From assembly GCA_017562135.1 (NCBI GenBank), contig QEYB01001217.1, positions 779,261 through 843,260 on the forward strand: a stretch of DNA of 64,000 nt. The letters are read 5' to 3'. Source of the DNA: Dipylidium caninum. Lineage: Eukaryota > Platyhelminthes > Cestoda > Cyclophyllidea > Dipylidiidae. A model generated the notes under the pieces. That model saw nothing but the letters and a program-made list of their open reading frames with translations. It did not search any database and was not told the DNA's origin. Position numbers and translations under genes: made by a program. Below, piece after piece: positions 24,606-39,600 of the stretch (the stretch's first letter is position 1; the number at the start of each line of letters is the position of its first letter).

Positions 24606-27600
24606 CTGTAAACAAAAGGAGAGAAGTCACTATCTCACATTCTCCTAAGACGTGGAACAAATTTGAATAAAACAAATGCGAATTCTGAACCTACTCCGGC
24701 TACCGCTTCATGAGATCCCATTTAAACTCATATTTGTACGCAAGATAACATTTCAGAAGGTAGCCTGAGAAGCTGGGCCTAATCGCACTATTTCATTTGA
24801 AAATGCAAACTCGAAACCCCTCAATGTGCCCTCATGGAAGAAAAGCATTTTTCTTTTTACTTGATTTGACCTGAATTGGGTTATGCGCCGACATGGCAAC
24901 AATTTCGGGACCTAGTAATTTTATCATATATATTTTTTTAAATCCTCCCCACTCCGACCACTATAGCTCACCGCTCAGGCTTACACCACTCAAAACGAAA
25001 AGTCAACTCAAATCTAAGAAACCAGCCAGTTGATGTAAATTAAATTACGCGTCTAAGATGCAGAATTCTCTGATCACAGTGAGGAAGTTACTAAAACTAG
25101 TGGTGAAAGATGTAACTTGAGGTAAAAAGGAGATGTAAGTGGGTAAGTGTTACGGTACCGCCATTACTGCCAAGCTCACAATAGCTTTGCCACGACAAGT
25201 TATGGAGCAACTGACTTTTCTGAGTTCCATACAAGACAACTCTAGCATTTGTTCCTCTCTTGATCTCTTGCTACAGTACGACATATTGGGGACACAATTC
25301 AGATGTTTTATGCGCAAAGAGGCTCCTTTTCCGTAAGCTTCGAGGAGAAGACTTACGGAGAGGGGATTTTTCGGGTGGAATGGTCCAAAACTCAGTAATA
25401 GAAATATTAAAGGATAATATGGTGGGCAGATGACACTAATATAATAGTGGAGGGTTTCCGACATACCACAAAATGAAAGACTGCTTCGAGAGGAAATTCG
25501 GTGACGGTCATTTCTACTGGGCAGAGTCTTTCCGAGGGACTGTGTCGATGATGTAGGATTGCGAAAGGTGTCACGAAATACACTTCCATGTGGCTGATTT
25601 AATATCGGAATGCTGCCCGAGTGTTCACGGCAGATGGGGTCAGCACAGGCCATGGACGCCGAACTGCCATCGCGGAAACGAGGGTGGAATTTAAGCATCA
25701 AATGGGTCTGATCTTCGGGGAATCCAGCGTTCTTACGCTCTGACTCGTTGCCGGCCCAAAATGTGGCTGAAACCGAATACACATACCAGATGTGGACTTG
25801 TCAAGTACTCTACACAGAATCACATTCCCCTTGCTCACAACAAATACACAAAGCAGGTGATTCAAGCCATTTCATGCAAAATGTGCTTCTTCAATGACGG
25901 AAAGTGGGTAGTTCATGCAAAACATGCCCAGTTGCAACAATGAACTATAGTTTTTCTCACCATTTACAAACGTATGTACGGCTGAAAGAATGTGTGAATG
26001 TGTAGATGGAATAAACCGCAAGTGACAAGCACTACTGCCTGCCACCACGTCTGCTAGATGAAAGACTTGGTCTAGTCGAAGTGCTGGAAGAATCTGAGGT
26101 CACTGATTGACTCTTCTGCTGCCTTGGACGGCCAAGAAGCATAGCACGGAGACTTCGTCCTCCCCGAGATGAGGAGCGGGTGACAGATGTGGCATTTACC
26201 ATAGCAGCTGTTGGGGGCATCACGATGTAGAACTCTCCACTTCTCGAGGTCTCATTAAGGTCTCGGTCATCCCCCCGGCATCTGTGACTGCGTCGCGGCC
26301 CGCCTGTGCTGGGCGTGAGTTGTGGCAGCGAAGTGGCCAGGTGCTTAGGAATGAGCTTCAGCTCTCGTGGCGCATTAACGTTGTCGGTGGGACTTGTGGA
26401 AGCAACTGCAGCCATGCTTGTCAGGCTTGACAGTGCATCACCGTGGGCTGATTAGAAAAAGCGCAAAGACCGCTTGTTATAGGAGAAAAAAGTAGGGACT
26501 TGCTGAATAAGAAAGAGGCCGAACAAATCACACTGTCTCAGACCTCATTGTCCACGTTCTCCGGGGTCAATTAGAAGGTGATAAACCGGAGTGACTTATA
26601 CATAGGTGAAATATACACTGTTCTTCTCAATTTGGAGAGAACTGCCATTTTAAAATAAGAGATTTGACCGACCAAGAGAGCTGCCTAAGACGTCGGTAGC
26701 CACTACATTTGTCCAGCGTCACAAGAGTGCCCTTTCCACTTGAGCCTGGTACAGAGTGCCGGCAAGCTTTTACCATCCACAAACATGGTAATTAATGTAA
26801 GTAGGTGGTTGGGCAACATCGGAACAATGAATGGATGGGAGAGGGGAAACATAGTTAGGAATGAAAAACATGCGCACTCGCACGTTAGGAGATTCGTATG
26901 AGTTACGGACCGGATAAGAGGTGCGGAAACAGCAGAAAATAGTGTGCCACATCATTAGACAAAAAAATTGGAAAAAAACTAAAAATGTTGAGTAAGTATA
27001 TCATGAGAGCAGGTGACTCGTATGAGGGGAAATGAGGAAACAGACAAGGTAGGAGAAAAACGTTTAACTGCCGCTTTCCTTCATTACAGTACAACTCACA
27101 CAATTTGCCTCGCTCCGTCTCCTCGTCCGTATAGAAACAGACTATAGCAAATGAAAAATGCCAGCAAAACTGTAAAAAGTTCCCTTCAGTTATTAAATAG
27201 GAGGGTGCACATGTATGACAGGGGTTTTTGTCAATTAATGGCCTAACTGCACTGGGTACGGTCAACTGAGAGAGGAGAAGACGTCGCTATTGGCGTAGTT
27301 TCCAGAGGGGAAGGGGAGGAGATTATTAACCATGGCCATCGAGCTATGGGTAACCAGGAAGAGGATATTTTGGTCCTCCCCTCCCCTGATAACCTCGAAC
27401 AAGGGGAGAAGAACGAGAAGGCATTAGGAAAAACACAGTGAATTCAATGAACCTACCTCGGCAGGGATCGTTCTTCACTAAGAACTCCGTCAGGGGCGTC
27501 CACCCACCGCCCACTCGAACCATTACGTTGCTCCTCAAAATCCTCACCAGCCGCAGTTTCTGGGAGTCACCGAACTGGAAATGAAAAAGAAAGGCAAGTA

Positions 27601-30600
27601 GACGGAGCTCCGGTGTAGATCATTCAATGGAGTAAAAGATAATGAGAAAGGTGCCGAGACGCACCTTGTACATGTTTCCGTTAATTTTACTGATGCGGTA
27701 CGTGTTGTGGCAGGTACACAGACTTGTTTGATGGTTAGTCTCGTGTTCGATGACACTGCCTTCGATTTTTGACAGGTCGAAATGCTGCAATTTGGGCACG
27801 GTGGCAGAACGCAATGCTGTGTTGAACTTCTTCAAGTCAATGTATCCCTCGCCATCTGCGTCGATTATGCTCGCCACCACTTCCAATTCCAGTCGAGAGG
27901 TGGGGAATTCTAGGGCAAAAACAATAACAAATAAGGCGATTCAGTGATGTGGGGTTTTAAATAAAAATAGGATGTCAAGAATTTACTCGAATCATGGATA
28001 GCATTCACAAATTCATCTCTCGAAAGACGTCCGTCTCGATCGATGTCATACCGATGGAATATGTCAATGAGTCTGGCTTTCTTAACATTCATCCAGTCCA
28101 GGTATCGTCGTCTCCAATTGTCAAAGTCAAACGTCTTCAATTTCTCCACCTCACTTGCATGTGCCAGACGCTCCTCCAATGCTGCCTGGCGTGATTTCAG
28201 GACTTTCACCACTCGATCCCACTTGTCGCACATCGCGTTCACGCGCTCACTGGCGTACACTTGTGTTCGCTCCGAATAGAGAGGTTCTGAGGCCCTACCC
28301 TTGCTGTTAACGGGTCTTTTCTTGCCAATTTCTGCTTTTCTTGCATGTTTCAATACCTCATCCCGTTGAGAACGTCGTTTATCCAGCTCGGTTTCAACCT
28401 GACCAATTTCGACTAACAGGCGCTCCACTTGAGACGTGTCAACTTCAAAGCCAACTGATCCCGTTTCGACACGACTGGAGGAGCCTGACGATATTTCCGA
28501 AGTGACATCAAGCGAAAGAAGACCCATTGAAATGGTTGGTTGGATCGACATACGATCTGAACGTAAAATTGCCTCCGTCGTATTGAGCCAGTTTATCAAG
28601 GAGTCGAGAATCATCCGTCGTTCACGTTGATCCTTCCAGAGCTGTGCCAACTTCGCTTCGCGTTTCTGCGACCACTCCAGCATCTATAAAACAGACACGG
28701 TGACCGAGAACAAGAGAAGATGTCAAGTTAGAAGGTTGCTCGAAAGCCGAAACTCACCTCCTCCCACCGCGTGTTAACAGCGTTTATCCACTGGCGGATT
28801 CTTAAAGCCGCCTCGGGATTATTTTTACACTCTGCTAGAATACGATTTCCCCGCGCCAGACAATCGCACACCCGGGATTCTTGAGCTGCTATACCAGCAG
28901 TTATGGCGGCTGCTGAAACATTCACAGACTCCTCTTCTGGAAGCGGTTCTGCACAGTCCATCATACGAGGATCGTCGCCTTCGGGTAGAGCTCCCGCTTT
29001 ACGCAATGAGTATTCAGCACTCGCACAATAGTCGAAGACACTCTGACAGGCCTTTTGGAATTCTTCAGCCTTAAATAATAAATAAGAAAGGGTGGATAAC
29101 AATCCACTTTGTTTGCCTCAAATGGGAAAGATTACAATGTGGAAATATCCGCCTCATTCAGGCATCCTGAGATTTTCCTCTAAATACCAAAGCCCTGAGG
29201 TGCCACACTGAGTACCGCCAAGGTTGGACGGCGTCCGTGGCTTTGTGCCTCTAACATCACTTCATTTGCGATAAGACCGAACGAACGAGCACATTTTTTA
29301 AAAATATCCTCGGAGCAAAGAGACCATCAACTCATATATTGTTTCTCAACCCACAAAATAGGCTATTTCAAAGGAAATGTGCTGCAAAACAACAAGGAAG
29401 GTAATTATAACTTCAGGAAGCAGTGAAGAGTTGCTCGACACAGTAACGTCTTCGAGACCGGAGGGTGCCGGGAAAGACGTAAATGTGTAGTGATGGTAGA
29501 AAATACGTTGGACCCCAGCCTTTTGGTGAATGGACCGGTCTGTAGTCTGTACGACCACGTTATCATCCTTGGCTAGTCCGAAAATTTTCAGCGGGAGGCA
29601 TTAAGATTTAAAAGCGACGGTGGCTCACACAGCCATTCTGTGCAGGAATGATGAAACAAAGCAGCGGTAGGATTTAATAATATAAGTGTAACCGGTGGTA
29701 TCGTGTAAAAAAGGAGCTTTCGCCCAACATCTGGTCTAGACTTACGTTTTTCCGGGCCACCTCAAGATTTTCGGAGCGTGTTTTAGCTTTCAACTGGACT
29801 TTTACCCATTGAGCATTGAGTCCGGCCAACTGTTCCTGCATAACTAGAGAGTCGGCCACTTCGGCGGAGTCATTACAGCCCTCAGGTCTGCATTTGGTCA
29901 ACAATTTGGCCGCTGTAGTTTGCAATTTCTTCACTGAGATCTCCCTCTCCTGCAGTTCCCTCATGAGGTTCTGATGCGCCTCCTCTAATTGCTAAAGGAG
30001 AGGTAATTGGAAGGAGTTAGGATCAAATTCCTGAGAAGAGAACAACTTTCTCTTTTCGCCTCTTCTCTATAACGGAATTGTAGTGTTTGACGTGGTCAGA
30101 TTCCTCCTGGGCAATTATTACCTGTCACGTCATATGGCCACAAGAAATACTGAATCAATCATTGTCAACACCGTCAACGAGACTGTGGAGAGTAACAACT
30201 CGCCTCGATATTTAAAAAAAGACGGTTAGAAGCCACGTTAATGCTCCATACGACTACGAACTGCCACTCAAAGCGTGGGAGTTGGAGAAGGGAATGGGAT
30301 TATTGATACTCCACGGCGATATTCATTATTCCTCGCTCTCTAAGCGTCCGTGTTCAATTCAGACGACAAGAAAAACATGTCACTATTGAAATGTTAGACT
30401 TTCTCCTCATGCCCAAATCACGAGGCCCTTTGGTGACTAGGGAATTCGCATACTTCAGGCAATTCTTAACCGCTCTATGATGTAAACTCGAATAAAAGAA
30501 GCAAATACAGAAATCTCTTCCCACAAATCGGTGAACTGAGGTGCCGGAGAAAGGCATAAACTCGGATTCATGTGAAACAACGACGATGAGCACAGAAGGA

Positions 30601-33600
30601 TGCGGTGACGCGCAGTGATGCCTCACCTTGACAGTCTCAATGTCTCCAGCACAGCCCTTCTTCAAGTTTTCACCCAAAATGCTGTCAGTTCTGTTGATCC
30701 ACTGGAAAAGCGAGACAAATGCATCTTTGTACTGACCAGAGCGTAAGAGAGCCTCTTCGAGCGCTTTTTGTCTGAAATGTGTTAAAAAACGCCGACTTAA
30801 AGGTTTATTTCGGTAGAGAATGGCGGGATATCATCCAATTCGCGCTCACTTCTCGAGGGACTTGGTACAGACTGTATTCCAGAGGTATTTCAATTCGCTC
30901 AGCATCCGGTTTAGTTCACCGAGGTCATCGCGAGGCGCTTTGTCCTTCAGTTTGATAAGATGTCGTCGGACGGTGTCATACGTGGCACTGTGGACGCCCA
31001 AATCGCGTTGGAATTCGCGATGGTGATTTAACTCGCGTAGCAGAACGTCCGGTTGTGTGCTCACTGAATACCAACTGCTCTCATGAAGCCGCGTATCTAA
31101 TTCCTCATTTAACCAATGTGTTAATTCCTTCCACATCGAAGTCAGTTTCTGCGACTCCTGAAAGTAGGATGGAATAGTGAATAGAAGACGGCAGCGGGTC
31201 GACAGCCGTCGAGATGATAAGTCCACATTAGTAGAAATAAAGAATAGCAAAAAAGTATTTCGAATTTTGCCGAACTTTCTGAGTGTCGTGCTCTGTTATA
31301 TGTGTTATATGAGCTCAGGAAACACAAAATAGCCCGCGAAAATCTTCCACTAGGAGTCGTTAATTCTTAGGTGGATAAAAATGAGCATCATGCGAGATTG
31401 TCCGGTGTTTCGCTTCGGCGCTTCTCCCCTCCCTGTAAACAACTTTCTTCTCCCAGGTACGGGGAGTCCAAGGTCGTCAGCGTCATTTATTTAGTAAAAA
31501 TAGGAGATTTTAGCCCGATTCATAGACTTGGAAGCCAATCCTGATGTTCACTATCTGATGAAAAGTGTAAGAGACAGAGACTAACCTTGAAGGCAGCAAC
31601 AAATTGTCTGCTTCTATCATCACTCTTTTGGGACAACTTTTCCCACCTCGAGTGAGCACTGGCCATGAGGTTCTTCACGAGCACCACGTCCTGCTCCAGT
31701 GCATGCGAGGCAATAAACGCCGCCGCCCGATCGAGGGGAGCAAGGGAAGACTCGCGTTTCAACGCGATCCCGCGTCGTAGAGCTACTTGCGCAGGCAGTT
31801 GATGCTGAAGTGTGAAGAGGACGAAGGAGATGCTGGGTACTTGTGCCATTTTTTGTTCGGCCTGAGTGAGCCACCGTATGAAGTCGCCGAGGTCATTGTG
31901 GAAGGCGGCAACTCGTGCGGCACAGGACTGTGCTTGGGTGAGACGCTCCTGGGATTGTGCAGCCAGTTGTTTTTGGTGCTGAATGAGGCTGTCAAGATGA
32001 CCCACCAGCCGATCACGTGTGGTATTGGCGGATGCCAGCAGACCCGCCGAGGATGAACGGAGCTTCGCGATCTGTGAAATTAGCGCAAATCTTATACTGG
32101 CAAAAGCTCTCAGGAGTTACTTTTCACCATTACTTCAGTGGATTAATTAGCTGCGATTGGCAAATCCTTCCTCCGAATTTTATCGTAATGAAGAAGTAGA
32201 TGAACTTAGGTGCCCTCCTGACTCGTGGTGGTTCCCCTAAGTGGGTTGGCTCACGAACCTGCTTTCCGAGATTTTCGATGGAAGTGTGTATTTGTAGGAA
32301 TCGGTTAAGACTCTGTTTTGCACTGTCAGGCAATCCGCCGATGAGACGGACTCCAGGAGGGGAGATCTTGCTTTCCAAACGTCGGCATTCGCGCCGGAGT
32401 TCGTCTAGTTGGCTGTAGAACTGTTGGGCCTGTAAAATTCAACCAGAATCAACCAACATGGGAATTAGCATGCGGCATGCGCCTGAAGTACATAATTTAA
32501 CGTTGAGAAAAAAAGAACCCACCTCTTGAAGGGCCTCTTCGAGTTTCATTTGTTTTCCCAGAACCGACTCTTTCAACTTCCCCCATGCTTTATTCACCTC
32601 GGCCAATTTCCCTGACATTTGCAGTTCCCGAGTGTTCTTTGCCTCCTGGTTTACCCGGACTATATCGGGCTGCCGTCTTGCAGCATTTGTTTGAACCATC
32701 TATGAAAAAGGAGGTACATTGCTGCCGACTCGAAAAAGAGTGGAATCATCCATTCCCTCAAGCAACGGCGAGACTGCTGCAGCCGTTTCTTTTTCACCTC
32801 CGAGGCCGTTTCTTTTTCACCTCCGAGGCATGCATTCCAGGGGTCTCAAATAATATGACAGCACCGCTCCCGTTTGGATGTGAAGAATAAAATGAGCGTA
32901 AGTGAATGCGTGCAGCTCATTCGGATAAATGATGGGAACAGTCTAGAAAAAGATCCCTGGAACACTCGAGAGTCTGCTAAGTGGGGTTAGGAGGGAACCT
33001 AGAACGGCAATTATCGTCTAAGTGGCAAGCCATAAAAGGTGAAGGTGATTTGTAATGGAATTTGCTGGTTTCACAGGGATACTATGGTATAATGAAAAGC
33101 GTTCAAAGTAATTTAAGAGCTTTTGTTGATTCATTTCCTGTCTTAAAATTAGAAAATAAGCAAACTTGAAAAGACTTATACAAATGCAGGCAACAAAGGA
33201 AGGCGAGCAAGGGGCGGTTTTAACCACTGCACAAAAGTGTTCCAACTCCATTGTCTACCTTCGCTCTGGCGAGTTCAAATTCCAGAGACTTCTTGTCCCC
33301 TCGCGACACGGATATGGCGTCCACAACGGCTTGGGTGGATTTAATCCACTGAAGCATAGCGTCCAAGGCTGAGTCAAAGTCACCCAGTGCCATCAACTGC
33401 GTCTGCAAGTCGTGGCGTCGATGGTTGAGAACTTCGTTGAGATTACTCCAGCGACTAGCCGCTGAAGTTAGCATCTGCTGCACTACTCCTTCTCTGACGC
33501 CATCACCGACTTTTGGCGATTGCAATTCTGGAACCGAAAGACCGTGAGACGTAGCGGAAACCGAAGACAATTCCTGCTTTTGCTAATCAGTGTGAACCTC

Positions 33601-36600
33601 CTAACAGCCTTTTATTCCCAAGTTGCAGCAATTTCTGCCACTCAAAAATGACGATTTATGTCATAAGGACAATTATAAAATACAAAATTGACAAACTATG
33701 GTAGTCAAAAGCCTAGTCGACTGACTATTTACGACCAGATCATGCCTATGCTACGGACTCATAAAGAAATCATTTTGCTCAAACCTCCGGTGATAGAATG
33801 GATTCTAAACCAGGAGGAGTTGCGGTTGAAATCTAACCTTCAGGGACCCCTGCAGCTGAAATGAGTTGACCGCCGACCCAATTTAGGTTTTCAAGTTGTT
33901 CATGCTTCGGCGGGACAGAGGCACTCCACGTGTTCAGATGCTCCATTTGTCGCAAAATCTCGTCCACGCTACTCCCAACGGGTTCCATGGCTTCGAGCTC
34001 CTTCTCAGCCTTCCCCAGCAGATCCATAAAGCTCGTCAAGTCGCCCTAAAACAGCCGACATTTGGGTTATTTGCGACTATCCCGGAATTGTCAAACAAGC
34101 GGTCCAAAACACTATTTGAGTGAGGCTACCTGGAGCTTCTGAACGGTGAGTAAGTGGTCTTTCGCCGCGACCTGTTGATTTTCACATGTTGTGATGATAT
34201 TTTGTGCAAGTGCAGAAACCTCTGCTATAGCATTATTTATCTCATCTTTGAGAATGCTTTTCTCTCCTTCGCTCCGATCTTTCTCGTCCACCAAGAGGTC
34301 AATGATCTTCTCACCGACTCCTTGTAGAGCACGCAAACGTCCATGAGCACTTTCGAGCTGCTTTCGGATGTCTCGGAGCGCTTCGATTTGATTAATGTAG
34401 GTGGATGGTTCCAAAGGCTGTCGAAAACCTTCCCCAGATATCAAAGCGTCGATGGAGTGCCGATGTGCAATTAGATCTGCTTGAAAGTTGGACAAGGGCA
34501 GCCAGAACTCCTCCGAGGCTAGGCGATGGGCCTCTACCAAATTGGTCAGGCGTTGGGATACCTTCGCATGCATGTGAAGCCAGTCTTTTTGGAGGGATTG
34601 GGCCCTGTCCAACACTAAAATTGCCAAGACGAACGACGTATTCGAATAGGTAGCCATGTGGAATACAAGACAAGGTTTCATGCATAATGAGACGCGTGGT
34701 GATTTTCGTTTCATGCGATAGCAAACTTACTCATGTCGCGAAAAACAACTGAAAGGAAGGACAGTAAAGTTAGAAGTTCTGTTGATAAAACGAAAACAAA
34801 ATTCGAATTTGAAATACTTTGTAGGAAAATTACACCCTCATCAACTAAACCCCATGGTTCAGAATATTTGCGACATCTCGAGATGACATTCAGAAGTTAT
34901 AAAGATGAATACGAGGCCACGGGAAGCAGAAGAGTGGGAAAATCGGGTTATACTGTGAGTGTCAAAGTATGGGAGAGCACAGTTGTCCGAAATTCTCTCA
35001 GCACCAACAAAAATGCTCAAGTAGTTGCGAAGACCCAGTGGGTGGAAAAATTCTTACCACTGGGATCGATTGGAGGCAAGTCTTCGATAAGGAGGTCCAG
35101 TGACGGTCTTTGAAGCTCACTGGACATTCTCGCGGGAGGAGCTGACAAACGTTCTACAATCGAGGTGGTTAATTCCTTCAAGGATGGCAGACGGCGTTCG
35201 AGGGTGTCAAGGATGGCTTTGCCCTCGGCGATCTGGCTACTCAAGAACTCGGAACGCATGCTAACGGGCTGCTGGACGCGAGTGGAGGGCGCGACGCCGG
35301 TCAGGTCGTACTCAGGGGGCATGAGGGACGGCGGCAAGTCGTGGCTCGGCGGGTCCAAACGCACGCCTATTGTGGCGGCCAGATCACGCGTTTCCTTCAA
35401 CACCTCGTTCAGGACATTTAAACGGTCGTTAACCTGGAGGAGTAAATTGGAGGCCGTTAGCACCTGTCTCCCAGTCACTGACATCGATGTCTTATAGCGT
35501 TGGCGAATACTTCTCACGCTAATCGTACAACACCTAGTCTGGAGAATATTCCCTTAAGAACATTAATGGAGATCGAAAAACCGAGGGTGCAGGCACCCAG
35601 ATGACTAAATGAGGCAGAAAACAAGGAAGAATCGAGTAAATGTATGGAACACTGTAAACGGGTGAAAGATTTACCGGGTAATTTGAGAATACAACTTATT
35701 GGTAATGTTAACGCTGAAAAGGTACTGGAGAACTTGCACATTTAGGGGACGAAAAAAGGGCATAAGCATTCCACCAACCCAAGAAGAGCTGAATTCACCA
35801 ACCATCAGGTCTACTGGAAGGTTCTGTGCGTTTTGGAATAAAATAAATTACAATTTGTTTGTCGTCATGCTGTAAGTGCCATTATTATTAATGGCTTCTT
35901 GCCAGTGGGAGGGAGATTTGTATACCCCATTTTTGAAGTGGATTTCACCTTTTGTTACAAAAAATTGAACAAATGATTTTAATTTTTTGTCCTTCACAAA
36001 ATTTTACGAGGACTAAACCAAGGGATTTTCGGAGGGTGCTAAGTCTGGTGAGTATGGCGCAAGCAGTAAAATTTCTCAGCCTAGTTTTGCAATTTTCTTA
36101 CGAGTCTCCAGAGTAGCACGTGGCCTGGCATTCTCTGATGTAGCATGATGCCCTTCCTTCCTTCCTTGTGAACATCGCCGGCATCTTTTCTCAGACCGCT
36201 GTCTTTAAAGTATCCACTTGCTCACAACACTTCCCCGAATTGTGCCTCGGATGTCCGATCGTGTGCGCAACAAGCTCTCGTTCAAAGCCACATTTGCTCT
36301 AGAGGTGGAAGGGCTCCGTTCTCCAGTCCACAATATGCACCTATCCTTGCGACTTCTTGACAGGTCAAGAAGGGTTCGATTTTGTTCCACACAAGTAGAA
36401 TGATGTGCATGACGAATCGATCATCCAAATTCTGCTGAGTTCATTCCTGTGGCACCCATGTTGAATATTTCCACACCAATTCCACCTTCAGAATACGGTC
36501 GAAAATGGTTTGCTAAGCTGCATTAGGCCTTTCCGCCATCTCTGATGTTGTCAAAGAAGGATCTCGTCCCGACTTTGCCTCAACAACATCGTCGTCGTTC

Positions 36601-39600
36601 AACGATGGTCGCCCAGAACGTAGTTCATCACAAAGGTCGAAACCACCAGCTTCAAATTTTTCGAACTATCTCCTGCATGCTTTATCCGAAATTGTACTTT
36701 CACCAAACACCTTCAATAAATCTCTGCATCCTTCTGTAACATTTCTTCCTCGTTGAATTTCGTAAAAAATACGTTGGGGGCAAATAAACTTTACCAGTAG
36801 CCATGCGTACACCATCGCTTCACACATAAGCCTAACGTGAATCAACTTTATTTTGGTTAATTTGCCTCGTCATTATCCATACATTGAGTGATAAATACGG
36901 AGAGTCGAACATGTGTCAAATAAACATGTGTGGCTTGTCGCAAAGTGTCATAGAAACAAACAAAACTTTCTGATAGACCTTATACTTGAAGATCCTAGGA
37001 GGTGTTAAAGAATACGTTTAATTTTACTTCTGTAAGCAGTAACTACGACCTGTCATGAGCGGATAAAGCGGTAAATTAGCCTAAGTCTTTCAGGGCCCAA
37101 ATCAAGCAGTCAGAGAAGGAAGAAACCACCTTTGTTTAAGACGAGTTCAATGATTGGGACCTATATAAAGGAGTATTTACGGCATCATTAGAAAAAAATG
37201 CTACAGCGACAAATTCAACGGCAACGAAGATGGTTTGGTTGTGTTTGAGGGCGGAGATTTTGTAAAACCACAGGAAACAGCAACTCACAGCAATAGAATT
37301 GGCGACAGCGTCCTCGAGATCTATGGAACGATTTCTCAGCCGTTTAGAGAGTCTTTGAAAACGCTCGCTAATCTGTTGCATTTCCCTGTCAATGGAAGCT
37401 GCCTCAGAGGGAGCCGTCAGGACGGAGAGGGCGGCGGCTGAGCTAGAAGCCTGCTCTAAAGTCACTTTGTAGCTGTCCAGTTCACGTTCTAATGTCTAAG
37501 TCAAAAGGGAGCATAGTTAACGAAATGGGATTAGGGCAACTGGCGAACGTCAGGAAAACAGATTCGAAACGCCTCAGAGCGCGGCAGAATGATTTTACCA
37601 TTTGGCATTAGTTTTAAGAGACATTAGAAACAGCACAAACTGTAAATATCAGAATGTAAATGTTGGTCCTTCGCTCAAAGGAGTTGTTAAGACAATTACC
37701 CAAGAATACAGCAATTTCAGTTAGTAACGTATAGCGTCTCCTAGAGTGAGTTTACGGTCGTGGGATAAGCAAACAGACTAGTGATTCACGGTGGAGATGC
37801 CGGAGAACGGGCCGTCCTCCCAAGTTTCGCGATGAAAGTCAAAAAAAGCTAAGCAAATTTCTCTGATCACCTACTCCCACGACATCAGTTCTTTGACGTG
37901 AGGGAGTCTGTTCGACAACGCGCCCTGAAAGCGCTGAATGTAGTTGATTAAACGGGGAATCAGGCAGAGTTTTGACCATTTTAGGCGCTATTTTCGCTTA
38001 TTATTAGGTCTACGAAGAGGTATCATAATTGAACATATTCGGTGTGTACTTCTGTAACTTCAAGAGGAATACTTTGAGTAGGAGCACCTCAGCAGTGCTG
38101 CAGCACTCACCTTCGCAGCAATATGCACCTTCCTGAGGGTTTCTGATTCTTCTTCAACCGCCAAGGCTTGAATGGGAAGGCGGTTTAGTACATTCTCTGC
38201 TGACACCATCCAATTCTGCAACATTTCCAGATCGCCAAAGAGAGCCTTCGAAAGTGCCAATGCCTGTTGAGATCTGGCATGTGAGGAGGCCAGCAGACCC
38301 GAGATTTCCTTGTTCTGCTGTATGACCCGCTTGACTAATCCACTTGTCGTCCGAGTCAAGTCATCCTCTGCAGTACCGCGGGGCGCCTTGTCCAACAGAC
38401 GCTTGGCCTCCACAAGAAGGGCTTCAATATCCGGTTGACGCTTTGCATACTCAGCTCTGAACGCATTCAGTTTACCCAATAGACGGTCTATTTGTTCCGC
38501 GCGGGCTGGTAACACGGCAAGGCTGAAGGCGGCGTTCTCAGGGCTGATATCCTCCTTAGGATCGAGGATCTCACTAGCTGGCTGACTTTGAGCCTTCGGA
38601 TTGAGGCGACAGGCCGCTTTTTGTAGCCATTCTTCCTCATCCTTCAGTTAGAACAGACATTCTTAATTTTCGAATGAAGGATTTGGTCTTGGTTTTGCAG
38701 GGCACTCACAGCCTATAGTACAAAAATGAATAAATATGCCTTTCGAATACGAGGAGTGATAATCAAGTCAAAGCAATTTAAAAATTCTACTACCTCGTTG
38801 TACAAGTTATTGAATTGCGAGATATTTTCATCCACGAGACGACCAATCGTAACTGCATCTTGCTGAGACGGTAGATCCAAGAACAGGGCATCTGGCAATC
38901 TCTTCCGAATATTCTTCAAAGCACTTCTCAACGAGTCCGCGTAGGGTTTAACCTCCTTCTCCAATACAATCCCTATGCTCGTGTTACTCTCGCCATCCCC
39001 TATTCTCGACTCCAGTTCGGTGAGTTTGTCAGTCAGGGAAGCATTCGATTCCAGTAGGCAGGTGATATCCGCTTCAACCGACTCAAATGCCATCAAGGCG
39101 GTATTCACTTTATTTAGGAACTCGGTGAACGACAATCCAACCTGTTCCATTCTCTCCTTGATGTCGGACGCGCTGGAAGCTGTAAGGAGAGAGCAGGACG
39201 AGGTGAATACTTCCGTGTAAGCAGCAGGGGGAAGGTGGCGACTTCGCCTGCGTACCTGAACACAGTCCCAACAATTCGGTCCCTCGCGTTTGTAGCTGGA
39301 TGACATTGTCGGTTTGGTCTCCGCATTCCTGTGACAATTTCTATGTAATCAAATAGTCAAACAGGTGAGTGAAAAGTAACTAAGAAATGAAAATAAGGCG
39401 CATTCACGGCGTACCCTTAATTCTGCAACTTTTTCGGCATAGGTGACAGTTACATCTCTACCGACTGGTAGCTTGTTAAATCTGCCTTCGACATCTGCCA
39501 ACCAGCCTAGATAGGCTTCGTAGAGGCTGTTAAATTCCTTCAGTCGAATCAAAACATCAGAGACATTTTCTATGCGAGACTCGACTTCGGCAGATACCGT

